64,000 nt of DNA from DATKUA01 sp965602675 (GTDB lineage Bacteria; Acidobacteriota; DATKUA01), in the NCBI GenBank assembly GCA_965602675.1, contig CBFCZO010000001.1, positions 1 to 64,000 of the forward strand, read 5' to 3'. Below, piece after piece: positions 1 through 8,772 of the stretch. A model generated the notes under the pieces. That model was not told the DNA's origin. It was given only the letters and a program-made list of their open reading frames with translations, and searched no databases. Made by a program: the position numbers and the translations under genes. Numbering within the stretch: position 1 is the stretch's first letter; each line of letters begins with the position of its first letter.

Positions 1-388
1 CCAACACCGTGCCACTCTTATCATCCCGGTCGTATTGCTCCACAGCGGGGAAGTCCTGAATCTTCGTCGAGCGGATGTAGCCGTCGGAGGAATCGTAGTT
101 CATGTTTGCCGTTTGGCTGAGGGCATTGAATTGCATCTCCGCCATCGTACCGAAAATGATATTCACCCCTCCTTCCTCGTCGTCGCCGTAGTGAGCCGAG
201 GCTTGTGAGACGGTGTAGCCGCCGCCGGAGGATGTCGAGCCGTCGGGCTCTTCGCTTTGCGCCGTTCCGTTGAAGGTTTCTGGAAGGTACTTCATCAGCG
301 TCTTCCAATGGATGGTCTCTTGGGCCGCGAATGACGCAAGCGCCAGTATCAGACCCAAGGCTGCGGCCCCAATCAAATATTTCTTCAT
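1..388 (-). CDS. Secreted protein of unknown function, C-terminus cut by window edge
   Basis: Reading leftward from an ATG at 388-386, with a GGAGGA ribosome binding site a few bases upstream, an open frame runs off the window edge after 129 codons. The first ~21 residues are a clear signal peptide (MKK, then a hydrophobic stretch ending ASFA-AQ), so the product is exported. The mature part starts with W-x-x-LMKYLP-type residues and a Gly/Ser-rich linker, then a soluble region with motifs such as YTVSQASAHY and IRSTKIQDFPAVE. I do not recognise the family and assign no function. It faces away from the M1-like gene at 661, with 272 bases between the two starts. An overlapping open frame on the same strand with Arg-rich composition is only a shadow. 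Confidence 0.7.
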   Translation of the reverse strand, partial: MKKYLIGAAALGLILALASFAAQETIHWKTLMKYLPETFNGTAQSEEPDGSTSSGGGYTVSQASAHYGDDEEGGVNIIFGTMAEMQFNALSQTANMNYDSSDGYIRSTKIQDFPAVEQYDRDDKSGTVL

Positions 389-660
389 TAAAAGTCCTCC
401 TGTTGATGCCTTTAAAAAGGCGGATCTACAGTCCGGTTTCCAACGATGTTTGCCATGAGGTTTGGGGGCAAATATATGTAATAGCTTCATGCTGCGCCAC
501 AGTATAAGCTTCGGATGAAGGCAGCGATGCCGACAGTCCGGAAAACGAGCGGTGTAGCGATGCTTATATCCGCTTTCATGCGTTATGATTAATCTCGCAG
601 GAAACTATGGAATAATAAAAAGACGGGCTGAAAGGTCACCCGGTCCGCGGGAGAGAGCGA
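389..660. other. Divergent intergenic region
   Basis: This 272-base gap separates two divergent genes for secreted proteins. It is more AT-rich than its flanks, with TATATG and TTATGATTAAT runs, as expected for a promoter region. I could not place a convincing -35/-10 pair on either strand. No RNA gene, repeat or conserved small frame is visible. Confidence 0.4.
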
Positions 661-2667
661 ATGGGTCTAACAGTCAGGCAGCGGGGCGGAGTCGCGATGC
701 TGGCGGCTTTGTTGGTGTTAGTTCTCCCGCCTCTGCAAGCCCGGGCTGAAGTGAAATACTCGATAGAGGCCGAGCTGGACCTTGCGGCCTCGATCCTTTC
801 AGGGACCGCCCGGATTGTGCTGTCGGGCGTGGACCTTCCTTCCGAAGATGTGGTTTTCATTGCCAATTTCTTTGGAGACGGCAGAAGACTAGAGTTGGGA
901 GGTGTGAGAGCCAACGGTCGGGAAGCAGGTGTTTTCGACGGTCCGTCCGGCGTTGCCGTCGAGTTGCCCGAAGCGCCGCAAGGTGAACTGGTCCTGGAAA
1001 TCGAGTTCAGCCTGGCGGCTGTTCCGGAGAACGAAGGGATTATCCTCCTGGACGACAACCGTCGCGATGGGAGGTGGAATAGCTGGTACCCGCGCGTGAC
1101 TGAGCCCGCACCGGCCTCCGCCGCCTACGAAGTGGGATTTACGTTAAAAGGCCCCGGAGCAATCGCCAGTTCGGCCTTGGCTGTCACGGAAGAATCTTCG
1201 GGTGCCGGGACAATCTACAGCCTGCGCGATCCGGCCGCTTCGTCATTGGCGATAGTGGCCAGCCCGATATTCGTCAGCCAACGCGCCGAGGTCGCAGGCG
1301 CCGACCTGGGCATCTTCATGCGCGAGGGAACGGAGGAGTGGGCGGATAACCTGATGGCGTCCGCCGCCGAGGCATTTGAGTACTTTTCCGAGCAGGTGCC
1401 GGGCTTTGAGCGCTCTCGGATCGATGTTGTGCTCGCCGCCGCCGATTATCTGCCCGGCGATTTCCAGCCGCGCATTGTGGTTATACGCGATGAGCTGGAG
1501 GAGATGGCGGAACGATTCGGCGGCGTGTTCGCGGCTAATTACCTCCGCTGGCGGGTCTCAATGGAGTTTGCGCGGGCTTACTGGGCCGGGCGCGTGCACC
1601 AGCCCGACGGCGTAATCCCCTGGTTGCGCGAGGGGCTGACACTTACCTTCGCGGAGAAGTACGCCGACTTTGCGCTGCTGGGCGGGCCGGTGTTCGATAA
1701 CATCCGGCAGTTCTACCTCAATGCCGCCGCCTCGGAGCTGGATACCTCTCTGGCGCGCACAATCGAAGAGGCCGAAAGCGAAGGCATTGATGCGATGCAG
1801 GTGCTCGCCCGCAGCAAGGGCCTCTGGGTCGTCGGCATGCTCGAGAGCAGACTCGGGCGTGGAGGCTGGGCGAGGTTTGTCGAGGAGCTCACGACTCGTG
1901 ACGAAGGGAGCGAATTAGCGCTGGAGGAAATAGAAGCCCTTGCGGAGGGGGCCGCCGACGGTTCGGTGAAACAGCTGTTCGACGACTGGATTCGCGGCAG
2001 CGTCAGGCTCGATTACGCTGTCGACAGCGTTCGCTCCGGTAGGGATGGTGTCAGCGTGAAGATCGTATCCAGGGGCGACGCGCACGCTCCTGTGACGATC
2101 AAGGCGGTTTTCGAGGGCGGTGAGGAAAAGACCCAGGTGGTTGAAATCGCAGGAGAAGAGAAGTGGGTCGAATTCAAGGGCGGCGGAGCGTTGCGACGTG
2201 TGGAAATCGACCCTGAACGCACACTACCGGACTTCAGCCCGGGTAACAATTTCCTCAGCTTCGGGGGCTCCGAGCGGATCGAGCTGCTCTATTCGATCGA
2301 TAACTACTTCGAGATCGGCGAGCTGGTATTCGGCACCGAGACCGGCCGGGACGAAAACGGAAGAGAAAAGGAATTCGCTCTTTCAATCACCAACCTCACC
2401 GAGGAAACAAGGTCGCTCGGCCTCAAGCTGACAACCCGTTTCCCCGGCGCGCGTAACCGGGGCCTGCGATGGGTCTATATCGAGTTGGCAGCCGGTGAGA
2501 CGCGCACCATACGCGATACTGTGTCGTTTGCGGACGACGGGAACGGCCTGGCCGAAGTGCGCGCCGAGTACTTCCCTGTTGCCGACAGGGAGGCTTTCGA
2601 GAAGCTCGGCATCAGGAACACCCCGGCGTTGGTCAGTTACTATGTGGTCGAGGTGTCCCCTCTTTGA
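661..2667 (+). CDS. Secreted M1 (gluzincin) aminopeptidase-like protein, probably without catalytic zinc site
   Basis: The 668-residue product begins with a signal peptide (to about residue 29, LQARA). An N-terminal beta-rich region of the type that precedes M1 peptidase domains follows, with a motif resembling the family's WYP substrate segment (NSWYPRV). A helical region then contains MEFAR at residues 301-305 and WLREG at 321-325. In M1 peptidases these positions hold HExxH and, 18 residues later, the third zinc ligand Glu in WxxEG. Here the spacing is kept exactly and both glutamates remain (E302, E324), but both histidines are replaced (M301, R305). Seen: family-like layout without metal ligands. 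Inferred: an inactive peptidase used for binding or as a scaffold in the periplasm or at the surface. The C-terminal third looks beta-rich. The MOSC gene follows after 63 bases. Confidence 0.7.
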   Translation: MGLTVRQRGGVAMLAALLVLVLPPLQARAEVKYSIEAELDLAASILSGTARIVLSGVDLPSEDVVFIANFFGDGRRLELGGVRANGREAGVFDGPSGVAVELPEAPQGELVLEIEFSLAAVPENEGIILLDDNRRDGRWNSWYPRVTEPAPASAAYEVGFTLKGPGAIASSALAVTEESSGAGTIYSLRDPAASSLAIVASPIFVSQRAEVAGADLGIFMREGTEEWADNLMASAAEAFEYFSEQVPGFERSRIDVVLAAADYLPGDFQPRIVVIRDELEEMAERFGGVFAANYLRWRVSMEFARAYWAGRVHQPDGVIPWLREGLTLTFAEKYADFALLGGPVFDNIRQFYLNAAASELDTSLARTIEEAESEGIDAMQVLARSKGLWVVGMLESRLGRGGWARFVEELTTRDEGSELALEEIEALAEGAADGSVKQLFDDWIRGSVRLDYAVDSVRSGRDGVSVKIVSRGDAHAPVTIKAVFEGGEEKTQVVEIAGEEKWVEFKGGGALRRVEIDPERTLPDFSPGNNFLSFGGSERIELLYSIDNYFEIGELVFGTETGRDENGREKEFALSITNLTEETRSLGLKLTTRFPGARNRGLRWVYIELAAGETRTIRDTVSFADDGNGLAEVRAEYFPVADREAFEKLGIRNTPALVSYYVVEVSPL

Positions 2668-2730
2668 TGCCGTTGCCGCCGTTGTGGGCGGCCGTTATTT
2701 TCACCTGTAAGCGGGGGATCGGGATAAGAT

Positions 2731-3162
2731 ATGACAGGTAAACTCGTCGCAATATCGGTCAGCGAGAAGAAAGGTACCCAGAAATCGAACGTGCCCTCCG
2801 CGCACCTTGTCGAAGGGCACGGGATCGAGGGCGACGCCCACGCCGGGCCGTGGCACCGCCAGGTCAGCCTGCTGGCGCAGGAGAGCATCGACAAGATGAC
2901 CGCCGCCGGCCTCGACGTCGGCCCCGGCGCTTTTGCGGAAAACCTGACAACTTCCGGAATCGACCTGCTCAAGCTTAAAATCGGCGACCGCCTGCGGATC
3001 GGCGAGGCCGAACTTGAGATCACCCAGATCGGCAAGGAATGCCACGATCACTGCGCCGTCTACGAGTTGGCGGGCGACTGCGTCATGCCGCGCGAGGGAA
3101 TCTTTGCCCGCGTTCTGCGGGAAGGCAGGATAAGCGCGGGCGATGCCGTAAATACCATCTGA
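2731..3162 (+). CDS. MOSC domain protein
   Basis: This is a 143-residue stand-alone MOSC (molybdenum cofactor sulfurase C-terminal) domain, cytoplasmic, with no signal peptide. The visible family features are an N-terminal beta strand (KLVAISVSEKKG), the HLVEGHGIEGDAHAG segment, and a conserved cysteine-containing segment (GKECHDHCAVY) followed by GDCVMPREGIFARV. The last motif is typical of short MOSC proteins found with or fused to MoaC/MogA. MOSC domains bind sulfur or Moco-type cofactors through a conserved cysteine; the exact reaction of this short subfamily is not settled. No molybdopterin biosynthesis gene lies nearby, so the neighbourhood does not help. The ATG start has a usable purine-rich region (GGGATCGGGATAAG) in front of it. 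Confidence 0.85.
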   Translation: MTGKLVAISVSEKKGTQKSNVPSAHLVEGHGIEGDAHAGPWHRQVSLLAQESIDKMTAAGLDVGPGAFAENLTTSGIDLLKLKIGDRLRIGEAELEITQIGKECHDHCAVYELAGDCVMPREGIFARVLREGRISAGDAVNTI

Positions 3163-3224
3163 TATTTACAATTATCGAAACCGCATTAAAATATCTTGTT
3201 CATCTAGACATTCCATTTTCTCCA

Positions 3225-3230
3225 TATAAT
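3225..3230 (+). promoter_or_regulatory. Possible -10 element upstream of first Sel1 gene
   Basis: A perfect TATAAT lies in an AT-rich 179-base gap between the MOSC and Sel1 genes. The best -35-like hexamer (TAGACA, 14 bases upstream) is too close for a standard sigma-70 promoter, so this is only suggestive. Confidence 0.25.
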
Positions 3231-3341
3231 AGTGATGCAGGTTAACTGTCGTAAGTGTGTTTGATCCATTCGGCAAAACGCGCTATATTTAAAGTGACGT
3301 ATTCGTTTTTGTATCGGGGTCCGGAAAGGCAGGGGTATGCA

Positions 3342-4451
3342 ATGACCCTGTTGGCGGTTTTTCTTACCTTCATTTCCTTTTTTAGCTCGCAACGGAGTAG
3401 CGCTGTATTGCCGGCGGCTCACCAACCGGCGGATAGTTTTACCGTACAAACTCTTTCGGCTGATTACTGGACAGCCCGCCAACTATATGAGAAAGGCGAA
3501 TACAAGCAGGCTCTCAAACTGCTCTCTCGTGCAGCCCGATACTACCCGCAGGCGCAGCACCTGCTGTCGGATATGTATTTAAACGGCTTGGGAGTTGAAA
3601 AGGACGTTCAAAAGGCGTTCGACCTGATGTACGAAGCAGCCTTTCGGGAGTTTATTCCAGCGCTATACGGCTTGGGTTATTACTATGAAAACGGCTTGGG
3701 GACTGAAAAGGATATTGGCAGGGCGATTCACTGGTACAAGCGGGCTGCACGCGCTAAATACATTGATGCCCGGCTCGCCCTCGGCAGGATCTATTTCGAG
3801 GGTGCTGACGGCGTCGAGCGCGACTCTCGGCAGGCGATCCTCTGGTACGAGCGCGCCGCCGAGTACAATTCCACCAGGGCGCAGTTCAACCTGGGCATGA
3901 TCTACCAGAAGGGATTCGGGGTGGAGCCCGATCCTGAGAAGGCCTTCCATTATTACGAGCTGGCCGCGCATGGCGATGACCCCAAGTCGTGCCATTACCT
4001 TGCTCTCGCGCTCCTTATTGGGGAGGGAGTGGAGCGGAATTGCATAGAAGCATTGTCCTGGTTCGAGCGCGCGGCGGAGTTGGGCTACCGCGATGCAATG
4101 CTCAAACTGGCGATAATCTATCACACGGGCGACTGCGTGGAGGTTGATCTCTCCGAAGCGGCCGCCTGGTACCAAAAGGCCGCCGACCTCGGCGACGCCA
4201 TAGCGCAGTGTGCGCTGGGCGAGTTCTACCTCACAGGCACCGGAGTGGAGCAGGACCTGCTGAAAGCCATGGAGTTACTGCGCAAGTCGGCGGAGATGGG
4301 ATACGCGCCTGCGCTCTATTGCCTGGGCGTCGTTTACCTCCAGGGAATCGGTGTCGACAGGGACGAAGAGAAGGCGATACAGCTTTTTCGGCGTGCCGCC
4401 GAGCTTGGCAGCCCAGAGGCTGAGAAGGCCCTGGCTGGTCTGGAACGTTAA
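3342..4451 (+). CDS. Secreted Sel1-like repeat protein (first of tandem pair)
   Basis: The 369-residue protein is made almost entirely of Sel1-like repeats: about eight units of the form GxxYxxGxGVExDxxKAxxWYxxAA (for example GRIYFEGADGVERD and GEFYLTGTGVEQD), preceded by a degenerate TPR-like unit. Sel1 arrays form curved helical solenoids that bind other proteins. An upstream in-frame GTG at 3255 would add 29 residues. I prefer the ATG at 3342 because AGGGG sits just before it and it places a hydrophobic signal sequence (LLAVFLTFISFF) at the very N-terminus. Export to the periplasm is therefore expected. The next gene is a paralogue with the same layout. A cysteine pair occurs in one repeat (HTGDCVEVD); no catalytic domain is present. 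The binding partner is unknown. Confidence 0.85.
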   Translation: MTLLAVFLTFISFFSSQRSSAVLPAAHQPADSFTVQTLSADYWTARQLYEKGEYKQALKLLSRAARYYPQAQHLLSDMYLNGLGVEKDVQKAFDLMYEAAFREFIPALYGLGYYYENGLGTEKDIGRAIHWYKRAARAKYIDARLALGRIYFEGADGVERDSRQAILWYERAAEYNSTRAQFNLGMIYQKGFGVEPDPEKAFHYYELAAHGDDPKSCHYLALALLIGEGVERNCIEALSWFERAAELGYRDAMLKLAIIYHTGDCVEVDLSEAAAWYQKAADLGDAIAQCALGEFYLTGTGVEQDLLKAMELLRKSAEMGYAPALYCLGVVYLQGIGVDRDEEKAIQLFRRAAELGSPEAEKALAGLER

Positions 4452-4469
4452 GGCATTTGTCAGCCGGCC

Positions 4470-4499
4470 TTGATAAATAAAGATTTGGAGTTGGGTAAT
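4470..4499 (+). promoter_or_regulatory. Weak candidate promoter for second Sel1 gene
   Basis: TTGATA at 4470-4475 and GGTAAT at 4494-4499 are separated by 18 bases in the 142-base gap before the second Sel1 gene. The -10 match is imperfect. Confidence 0.25.
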
Positions 4500-4593
4500 T
4501 TAAACCACAGACCACTCCTCGAGTAATCTAGTAATAACGGGTTTCATAAGGTGAAGGCGCATTCTCAGCAAGCCGGGGACCGAGGGTGTAAAG

Positions 4594-5784
4594 ATGAAGA
4601 TTTCGATTAAGATCCATGTCGCTAACATTCTGTCCGCACTTACTGTTTTTCTTTGCTGTTTCTTATTTTTACCGGCTGAATCAAAAGCATTCTCCTTGAC
4701 CGATGCGGCTGCACCGGCTCCACAGAAGAGGCCGAGGTATGCCAAATCGAGTGTCGACTTCGTTAGGGGATACGAGTTGCTGCAGCAGGGGGAGACCGAG
4801 GAGGGCCTGAAGTATATCCGCCGCGCGGCGAAAGACGCCGATCCCTGGGCGCTCTGCTTATTGGCGGATATGTATATGAAGGGTAACACGGTGGGACAGG
4901 ATTTTGATGAGGCGTTCAGCAACGCACAACTCGCGGCCAGTAAGATCTACATTCCCGGCATTTACCGCCTGGGTCTGTGCTACGAGAACGGCTACGGCGT
5001 GGAACGGGATGTCAACGCCGCGATAACGCAATACATACGCGCGGCCCGCGAAGGTCTGAAAGAAGCGCAAATGGCGTTGGGGCGGATCTATTTCGAGGGA
5101 ATTGGTGTGGAGCGGGACTACGAGGAGTCGGCGAAATGGTACAGGTGGGCGGCTTTCCGCGCACCCTACATCGGCCAATCCGATACCAACCTGATGAATC
5201 AGGCAAAATTCAATCTCGGCGTCATATACCTGCATGGTCTCGGAGTGGAGAGGAACCTGTCAGAAGCACTTAATCTTTTCGAAAAGTCAGCGGAACAGGG
5301 CGATGCCAAGGCAAGTTTTTACGCCGCCGAGATGTACTTCAACGGCGAAGGCTGCCGCAGAGACGCGCAAAAAGCACTCAGGACTCTCGAAATAAGTTTC
5401 GACCGTGGCTACCACTACGCCGCTTACAGGCTCGGGAGCATTTATGCATTCGGAGAGGGGGGAGTTGATCCCGACCAGTCGCAGGCTGCGGTCTGGTTCG
5501 GTAAGGGGGCGGAGACAGGTTTAGCCGAGGCTCAATACGCTCTGGGAGCCATGTATCTTGCCGGCAGCGGTGTCGAGAAGAATACCGATCGAGCCGTCGA
5601 GCTGATAAGTAAGGCCGCCGAAGTGGAATACCTTCCCGCTCTCTTCGGCCTGGGGAGGCTCTATTGCGAGGGAGTGGGCGTGGAGAAGGACCTCGAGAAG
5701 GCAAAGGAGTGCTTCCGCCGGGCAGCGGACCATGGCTATGAGCTGGCGGTTCAGGCGCTATCGGAGCTCGAGGAAACGAAATAA
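4594..5784 (+). CDS. Secreted Sel1-like repeat protein (second of tandem pair)
   Basis: The 396-residue paralogue of the preceding gene has an N-terminal signal sequence (KISIKIHVANILSALTVFL... to about residue 32) followed by about nine Sel1-like units, such as GLCYENGYGVERD, GRIYFEGIGVERD, GVIYLHGLGVERN and GRLYCEGVGVEKD. One unit carries a longer insertion (around residues 187-205, APYIGQSDTNLMN), so the array is not perfectly regular. The start has GAGGG about six bases upstream. Both proteins are probably periplasmic scaffolds, and the pair most likely arose by local duplication with later divergence. A hairpin just after the stop separates this gene from convergent clpP. No enzymatic domain is visible. 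Confidence 0.85.
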   Translation: MKISIKIHVANILSALTVFLCCFLFLPAESKAFSLTDAAAPAPQKRPRYAKSSVDFVRGYELLQQGETEEGLKYIRRAAKDADPWALCLLADMYMKGNTVGQDFDEAFSNAQLAASKIYIPGIYRLGLCYENGYGVERDVNAAITQYIRAAREGLKEAQMALGRIYFEGIGVERDYEESAKWYRWAAFRAPYIGQSDTNLMNQAKFNLGVIYLHGLGVERNLSEALNLFEKSAEQGDAKASFYAAEMYFNGEGCRRDAQKALRTLEISFDRGYHYAAYRLGSIYAFGEGGVDPDQSQAAVWFGKGAETGLAEAQYALGAMYLAGSGVEKNTDRAVELISKAAEVEYLPALFGLGRLYCEGVGVEKDLEKAKECFRRAADHGYELAVQALSELEETK

Positions 5785-5808
5785 CGGCTTCTTCGGCCGG
5801 TCGAGGAA

Positions 5809-5829
5809 AGGGGACCTTCGCGGTCCCCT
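5809..5829. terminator. Hairpin between convergent Sel1 and clpP genes
   Basis: An 8-bp perfect stem AGGGGACC / GGTCCCCT closes a TTCGC loop. On the minus strand it is followed by a short T-rich run (CCCTTTCC), so it probably serves clpP best. It may act in both directions. Confidence 0.55.
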
Positions 5830-5858
5830 GGTTCATTCCATCATCGGTAGTGACGGCG

Positions 5859-6449
5859 TCAAATATCTGACAGTGAGGTGATCACCCTGTCGACAAGCTT
5901 GTAGTCCTTCGCTTCGGAGGAAGACAGCCAGTAGTCGCGGTCGGTGTCCTGCTCGACCTGCTCTACCGTCCTGCCGGTGCACTCGGCGAGGATCTCGTTG
6001 AGCCGGTGCTTTAGCTTGAGAATCTCGCGCGCCTGGATCTCGATGTTGACCGCATCGCCCTCGGCACCTCCGAGCGGCTGGTGGATCATGATGCGGGCGT
6101 TGGGAAGGCCCACCCTTTTACCGAGAGTTCCCGCCGCGAGGAGAAGTGCCCCCCCGGAAGCCGCCATGCCGGTGCAGATGGTGACGATGTCGGGCTTGAC
6201 GAAACGCATCGCGTCGTAGATCGCCAACGCCCCGCTGACCGAACCGCCGGGACTGTTAATGAAGAACAGGATGTCCTTCTCCGGATCATCCTGCCCGAGG
6301 AAAATCATCTGGGCGGTAATCAGGTCGGAGCTCTTGTTGTTGATCTCTCCGCTCAGGAAGATCATACGGTCCTTCAAAAGCCGCGAGTAGATGTCGTAAC
6401 TCCGCTCTCCCTCGGCGGTTTTCTCTATGACAATCGGTACCAGATTCAT
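5859..6449 (-). CDS. clpP: ATP-dependent Clp protease proteolytic subunit
   Basis: The 196-residue product is a full-length ClpP, the serine peptidase that forms tetradecamer rings and works with ClpX or ClpA ATPases in cytoplasmic protein turnover. The catalytic triad is visible: Ser98 in GMAASGG, His123 in MIHQPLGG and Asp172 in DTDRDYW. The oligomerisation handle (ILKLKHRLNEIL) and the oxyanion-loop motif INSPGGSV are also present. The residues after the nucleophile (GGALLL) differ slightly from the common MGAFLL. Upstream TTG and ATG codons are in frame, but GAGG seven bases before the ATG at 6449 and the usual family N-terminus (NLVPIVIE) favour that start. clpX is not adjacent. It lies 70 bases downstream of rlmB on the same strand and could be cotranscribed with gltX-rlmB. 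Confidence 0.95.
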   Translation of the reverse strand: MNLVPIVIEKTAEGERSYDIYSRLLKDRMIFLSGEINNKSSDLITAQMIFLGQDDPEKDILFFINSPGGSVSGALAIYDAMRFVKPDIVTICTGMAASGGALLLAAGTLGKRVGLPNARIMIHQPLGGAEGDAVNIEIQAREILKLKHRLNEILAECTGRTVEQVEQDTDRDYWLSSSEAKDYKLVDRVITSLSDI

Positions 6450-6519
6450 AGTCGTCCTCATATGGATTGCGAGACGCAAGAGTATAGCGTATCGCCGTCC
6501 GATGTTGTAGGGGTCTTGC

Positions 6520-7236
6520 TCAACGCGGTGCCAGCGTGAACAGGACTATTCCGACGGCCACTCCCACGTTGAGTGAGTTGAGCGGCCCACGCATCGGTAT
6601 GCGGGCGCTGATATCGCTTTTCTCGCGCAGCAGGCGGCGGATGCCTTCACTCTCACCTCCGAATACAAAGGCGTAGTCGAGATCAGGATCGAGCTCGCCG
6701 ACAGCCTTGTCCCCTGACGCCTCTACGGCGACGCACCAGATATCCCTCTTGCCGATCTCTCCCAGCGTGCGGGCGAGGTTGGTTACGCGCGCGACCTTGG
6801 CGACCGCTGCCCCGCCTGCCGATGCCTTTACCGCTGCGGCCGTCATCGAGGCGGCGTTGCGCTTGGGGATGATAATGCCGTCGGCGCCGGCGCAGACGGC
6901 GGTGCGCACGATCGAACCGAGATTGCGCGGATCCTGCACGCCGTCGAGAACGACCAGCCGCGCGGGCTTCGAGAGTGAGTTTAGGATAGCGTCGAGTTGG
7001 GCGTATTCGTACTCGCCGACCTCGGCGACGACACCCTGGTGTGCTCCTCCGTCCGCCAAGCGGTTAAGGGCCTTTTTCTCGACGAAACTGAATGCCACGC
7101 CCGCCTCGCGCGCCAGCCGCGTAACCCTTCCCAGCTGGCCGTGCAGCGGGCCCTTCTGCAGATAAACGTGCTCCAGCTTCGCCGGATCGGCCCCAAGCTG
7201 CTCCAGCAGCGGATTAATTCCGTAGATAACCGGCAA
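6520..7236 (-). CDS. rlmB: 23S rRNA 2'-O-methyltransferase (TrmH/RlmB family)
   Basis: This is a SPOUT-class RNA methyltransferase of 238 residues. An N-terminal substrate-binding domain (IYGINPLLEQL; residues 1-75) precedes the knotted catalytic domain. The three SPOUT motifs are intact: DPRNLGSIVRTA, FGGESEGIRRLL and PLNSLNVGVAVGI. The family methylates the ribose 2'-OH of a guanosine in 23S rRNA (G2251 in E. coli RlmB) using S-adenosylmethionine, but the exact target here cannot be read from sequence. The ATG lies three bases after the gltX stop, so the two are translationally linked. A cysteinyl-tRNA synthetase/RlmB pairing is common elsewhere; here the partner is gltX. Confidence 0.92.
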   Translation of the reverse strand: MPVIYGINPLLEQLGADPAKLEHVYLQKGPLHGQLGRVTRLAREAGVAFSFVEKKALNRLADGGAHQGVVAEVGEYEYAQLDAILNSLSKPARLVVLDGVQDPRNLGSIVRTAVCAGADGIIIPKRNAASMTAAAVKASAGGAAVAKVARVTNLARTLGEIGKRDIWCVAVEASGDKAVGELDPDLDYAFVFGGESEGIRRLLREKSDISARIPMRGPLNSLNVGVAVGIVLFTLAPR

Positions 7237-7239
7237 AAC

Positions 7240-8739
7240 TCAACTCTCCTCGAGAGCTTTGACTGTCGCCTCGATGCGCTCTCGCACGCCCCGCACCGGT
7301 TTCGGCAATGGCAGGCCCTTGCCCGCTTCCAGCAACGGGACAAGCTTGTCGAGCTCCGGTCCGACGTTACAGCCGGTGATAGCGACACGGAGGGGATGGA
7401 ACAGCCCTCGCCCCTTGACGCCGATGCGCTTGCTTACTGCCTTTGCTGCGACTCTGAAGCCGTCGACGTCAAGTGGATCAAATCCGGCTGATTCCTCCAG
7501 GAATGCGGCAAAAACATCGCCGACGCCTTCGCCGCGCAGCTTGGTACCCGTCTCGGGATCGGCCAGGGCTTTTGCAGCGTCGAATTCGAAGACCAGGCGG
7601 GCGCTATCGGCAAGCTCAGTCAGTGAAGCCGCAGAGCCGGCGAAAGCCTCGATGAGCAGCAGAGCCCAATCGTTGATCTCCCCCTGTGGCGGCCCGGCAA
7701 AGAATCCTTTCGTCAGCAGCAAAGGTAGTGCGTGCTCCAGCACCACGGCCGTCGGCAAGGCGCGCATGTGCCGGCCGTTGAGCCAATTGAGCTTGTCGAC
7801 ACTGAAAGTGGCAGCAGACTTGTTGATCCTTTCGATTGAGAAGACCTCGACAAGCTCGGGCAGTGTGAACACCTCGCGCTCGTCGCCGGGATTCCAGCCG
7901 AGCAGTGCGAGGTAGTTAATCAGCGCCTCTGGCAGGTAGCCGCTGCGGCGAAACTCGTCGACCGACGTGGCGCCGTGGCGCTTGCTCAGGCGCGAGCCGT
8001 CGGGGCCGAGGATCATCGGCAGGTGGCCGAACCTCGGCAACGGGAAGCCGAGCGCCTCGTAGATCAGGATCTGGCGCGGAGTGTTGGAGATGTGGTCGTC
8101 GCCGCGCAGCACGCGGTTGATGTGCATCAGGGCATCGTCGAGCACCACCGCGTAGTTGTAGGCCGGCAGGCCCTCGGATCGGCCGATGACGAAGTCGCCA
8201 ATGATTTCCCGCTCGAACGAGAGCATCTCGTGCACCAGGTCTTCCCAGGCGATCGCTGGGCCCTCCTCGACGCGGAAACGCACCGCGGCCGCCTCGCCGC
8301 CGTCAACCCTGCGTTTGGCCTCCTCCGGCGCTATCGAGCGGCACTTGCCCGAATAACGCGGCGGGCGCCCGTCGGCCAAGGCGCGCTCGCGCTCCGCCTT
8401 CAACTCGTCCGGCGAGCAGAAGCAGTAATAAGCTTGGCCGCCCTCGAGAAGTTTCTCCGTATATTCCTTGTAGAGTGCCTCGCGCTCGCTCTGGCGGTAG
8501 GGAGCGTAGGGGCCGCCGATCCCGGGGCCCTCATCCCAATCAAGCCCGAGCCATTCGAGGTCGCGCAAAAGGGTGTTCTCGCTCTCGCGTGTGGAGCGCT
8601 CGATGTCGGTATCCTCGATCCGCAGCACGAACGTCGCTCCCTCCTTACGGGCGAGCAGCCAGTTGTAGAGCGCCGTGCGAACGTTGCCGACATGCAGGTG
8701 CCCCGTCGGGCTGGGTGGGAAGCGGTATCTATTGCTCAT
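7240..8739 (-). CDS. gltX: Glutamyl-tRNA synthetase
   Basis: This class I aminoacyl-tRNA synthetase of 499 residues charges tRNA-Glu with glutamate. The HIGH-type signature is PSPTGHLHVGNVR near the N-terminus and the KMSKS-type signature is SRLSKRHGA. The segment DDHISNTPRQILIYEALG and the C-terminal helical anticodon-binding region are as expected. A GTG three codons upstream is in frame, but it is only two bases from AGGAGA. The ATG at 8739 sits 11 bases from that ribosome binding site and gives the usual family N-terminus. Whether the enzyme is discriminating or also charges tRNA-Gln cannot be decided; no glnS or gatCAB gene is in the window. First gene of gltX-rlmB(-clpP). Confidence 0.96.
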   Translation of the reverse strand: MSNRYRFPPSPTGHLHVGNVRTALYNWLLARKEGATFVLRIEDTDIERSTRESENTLLRDLEWLGLDWDEGPGIGGPYAPYRQSEREALYKEYTEKLLEGGQAYYCFCSPDELKAERERALADGRPPRYSGKCRSIAPEEAKRRVDGGEAAAVRFRVEEGPAIAWEDLVHEMLSFEREIIGDFVIGRSEGLPAYNYAVVLDDALMHINRVLRGDDHISNTPRQILIYEALGFPLPRFGHLPMILGPDGSRLSKRHGATSVDEFRRSGYLPEALINYLALLGWNPGDEREVFTLPELVEVFSIERINKSAATFSVDKLNWLNGRHMRALPTAVVLEHALPLLLTKGFFAGPPQGEINDWALLLIEAFAGSAASLTELADSARLVFEFDAAKALADPETGTKLRGEGVGDVFAAFLEESAGFDPLDVDGFRVAAKAVSKRIGVKGRGLFHPLRVAITGCNVGPELDKLVPLLEAGKGLPLPKPVRGVRERIEATVKALEES

Positions 8740-8772
8740 GGCAGTCACAATCTCCTGAAATTCTGGCGAGAC

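Noticed and set aside
3255..3341. GTG at 3255 as the start of the first Sel1 gene
   Set aside because: It would hide the signal peptide behind 29 extra residues, while AGGGG precedes the ATG at 3342.
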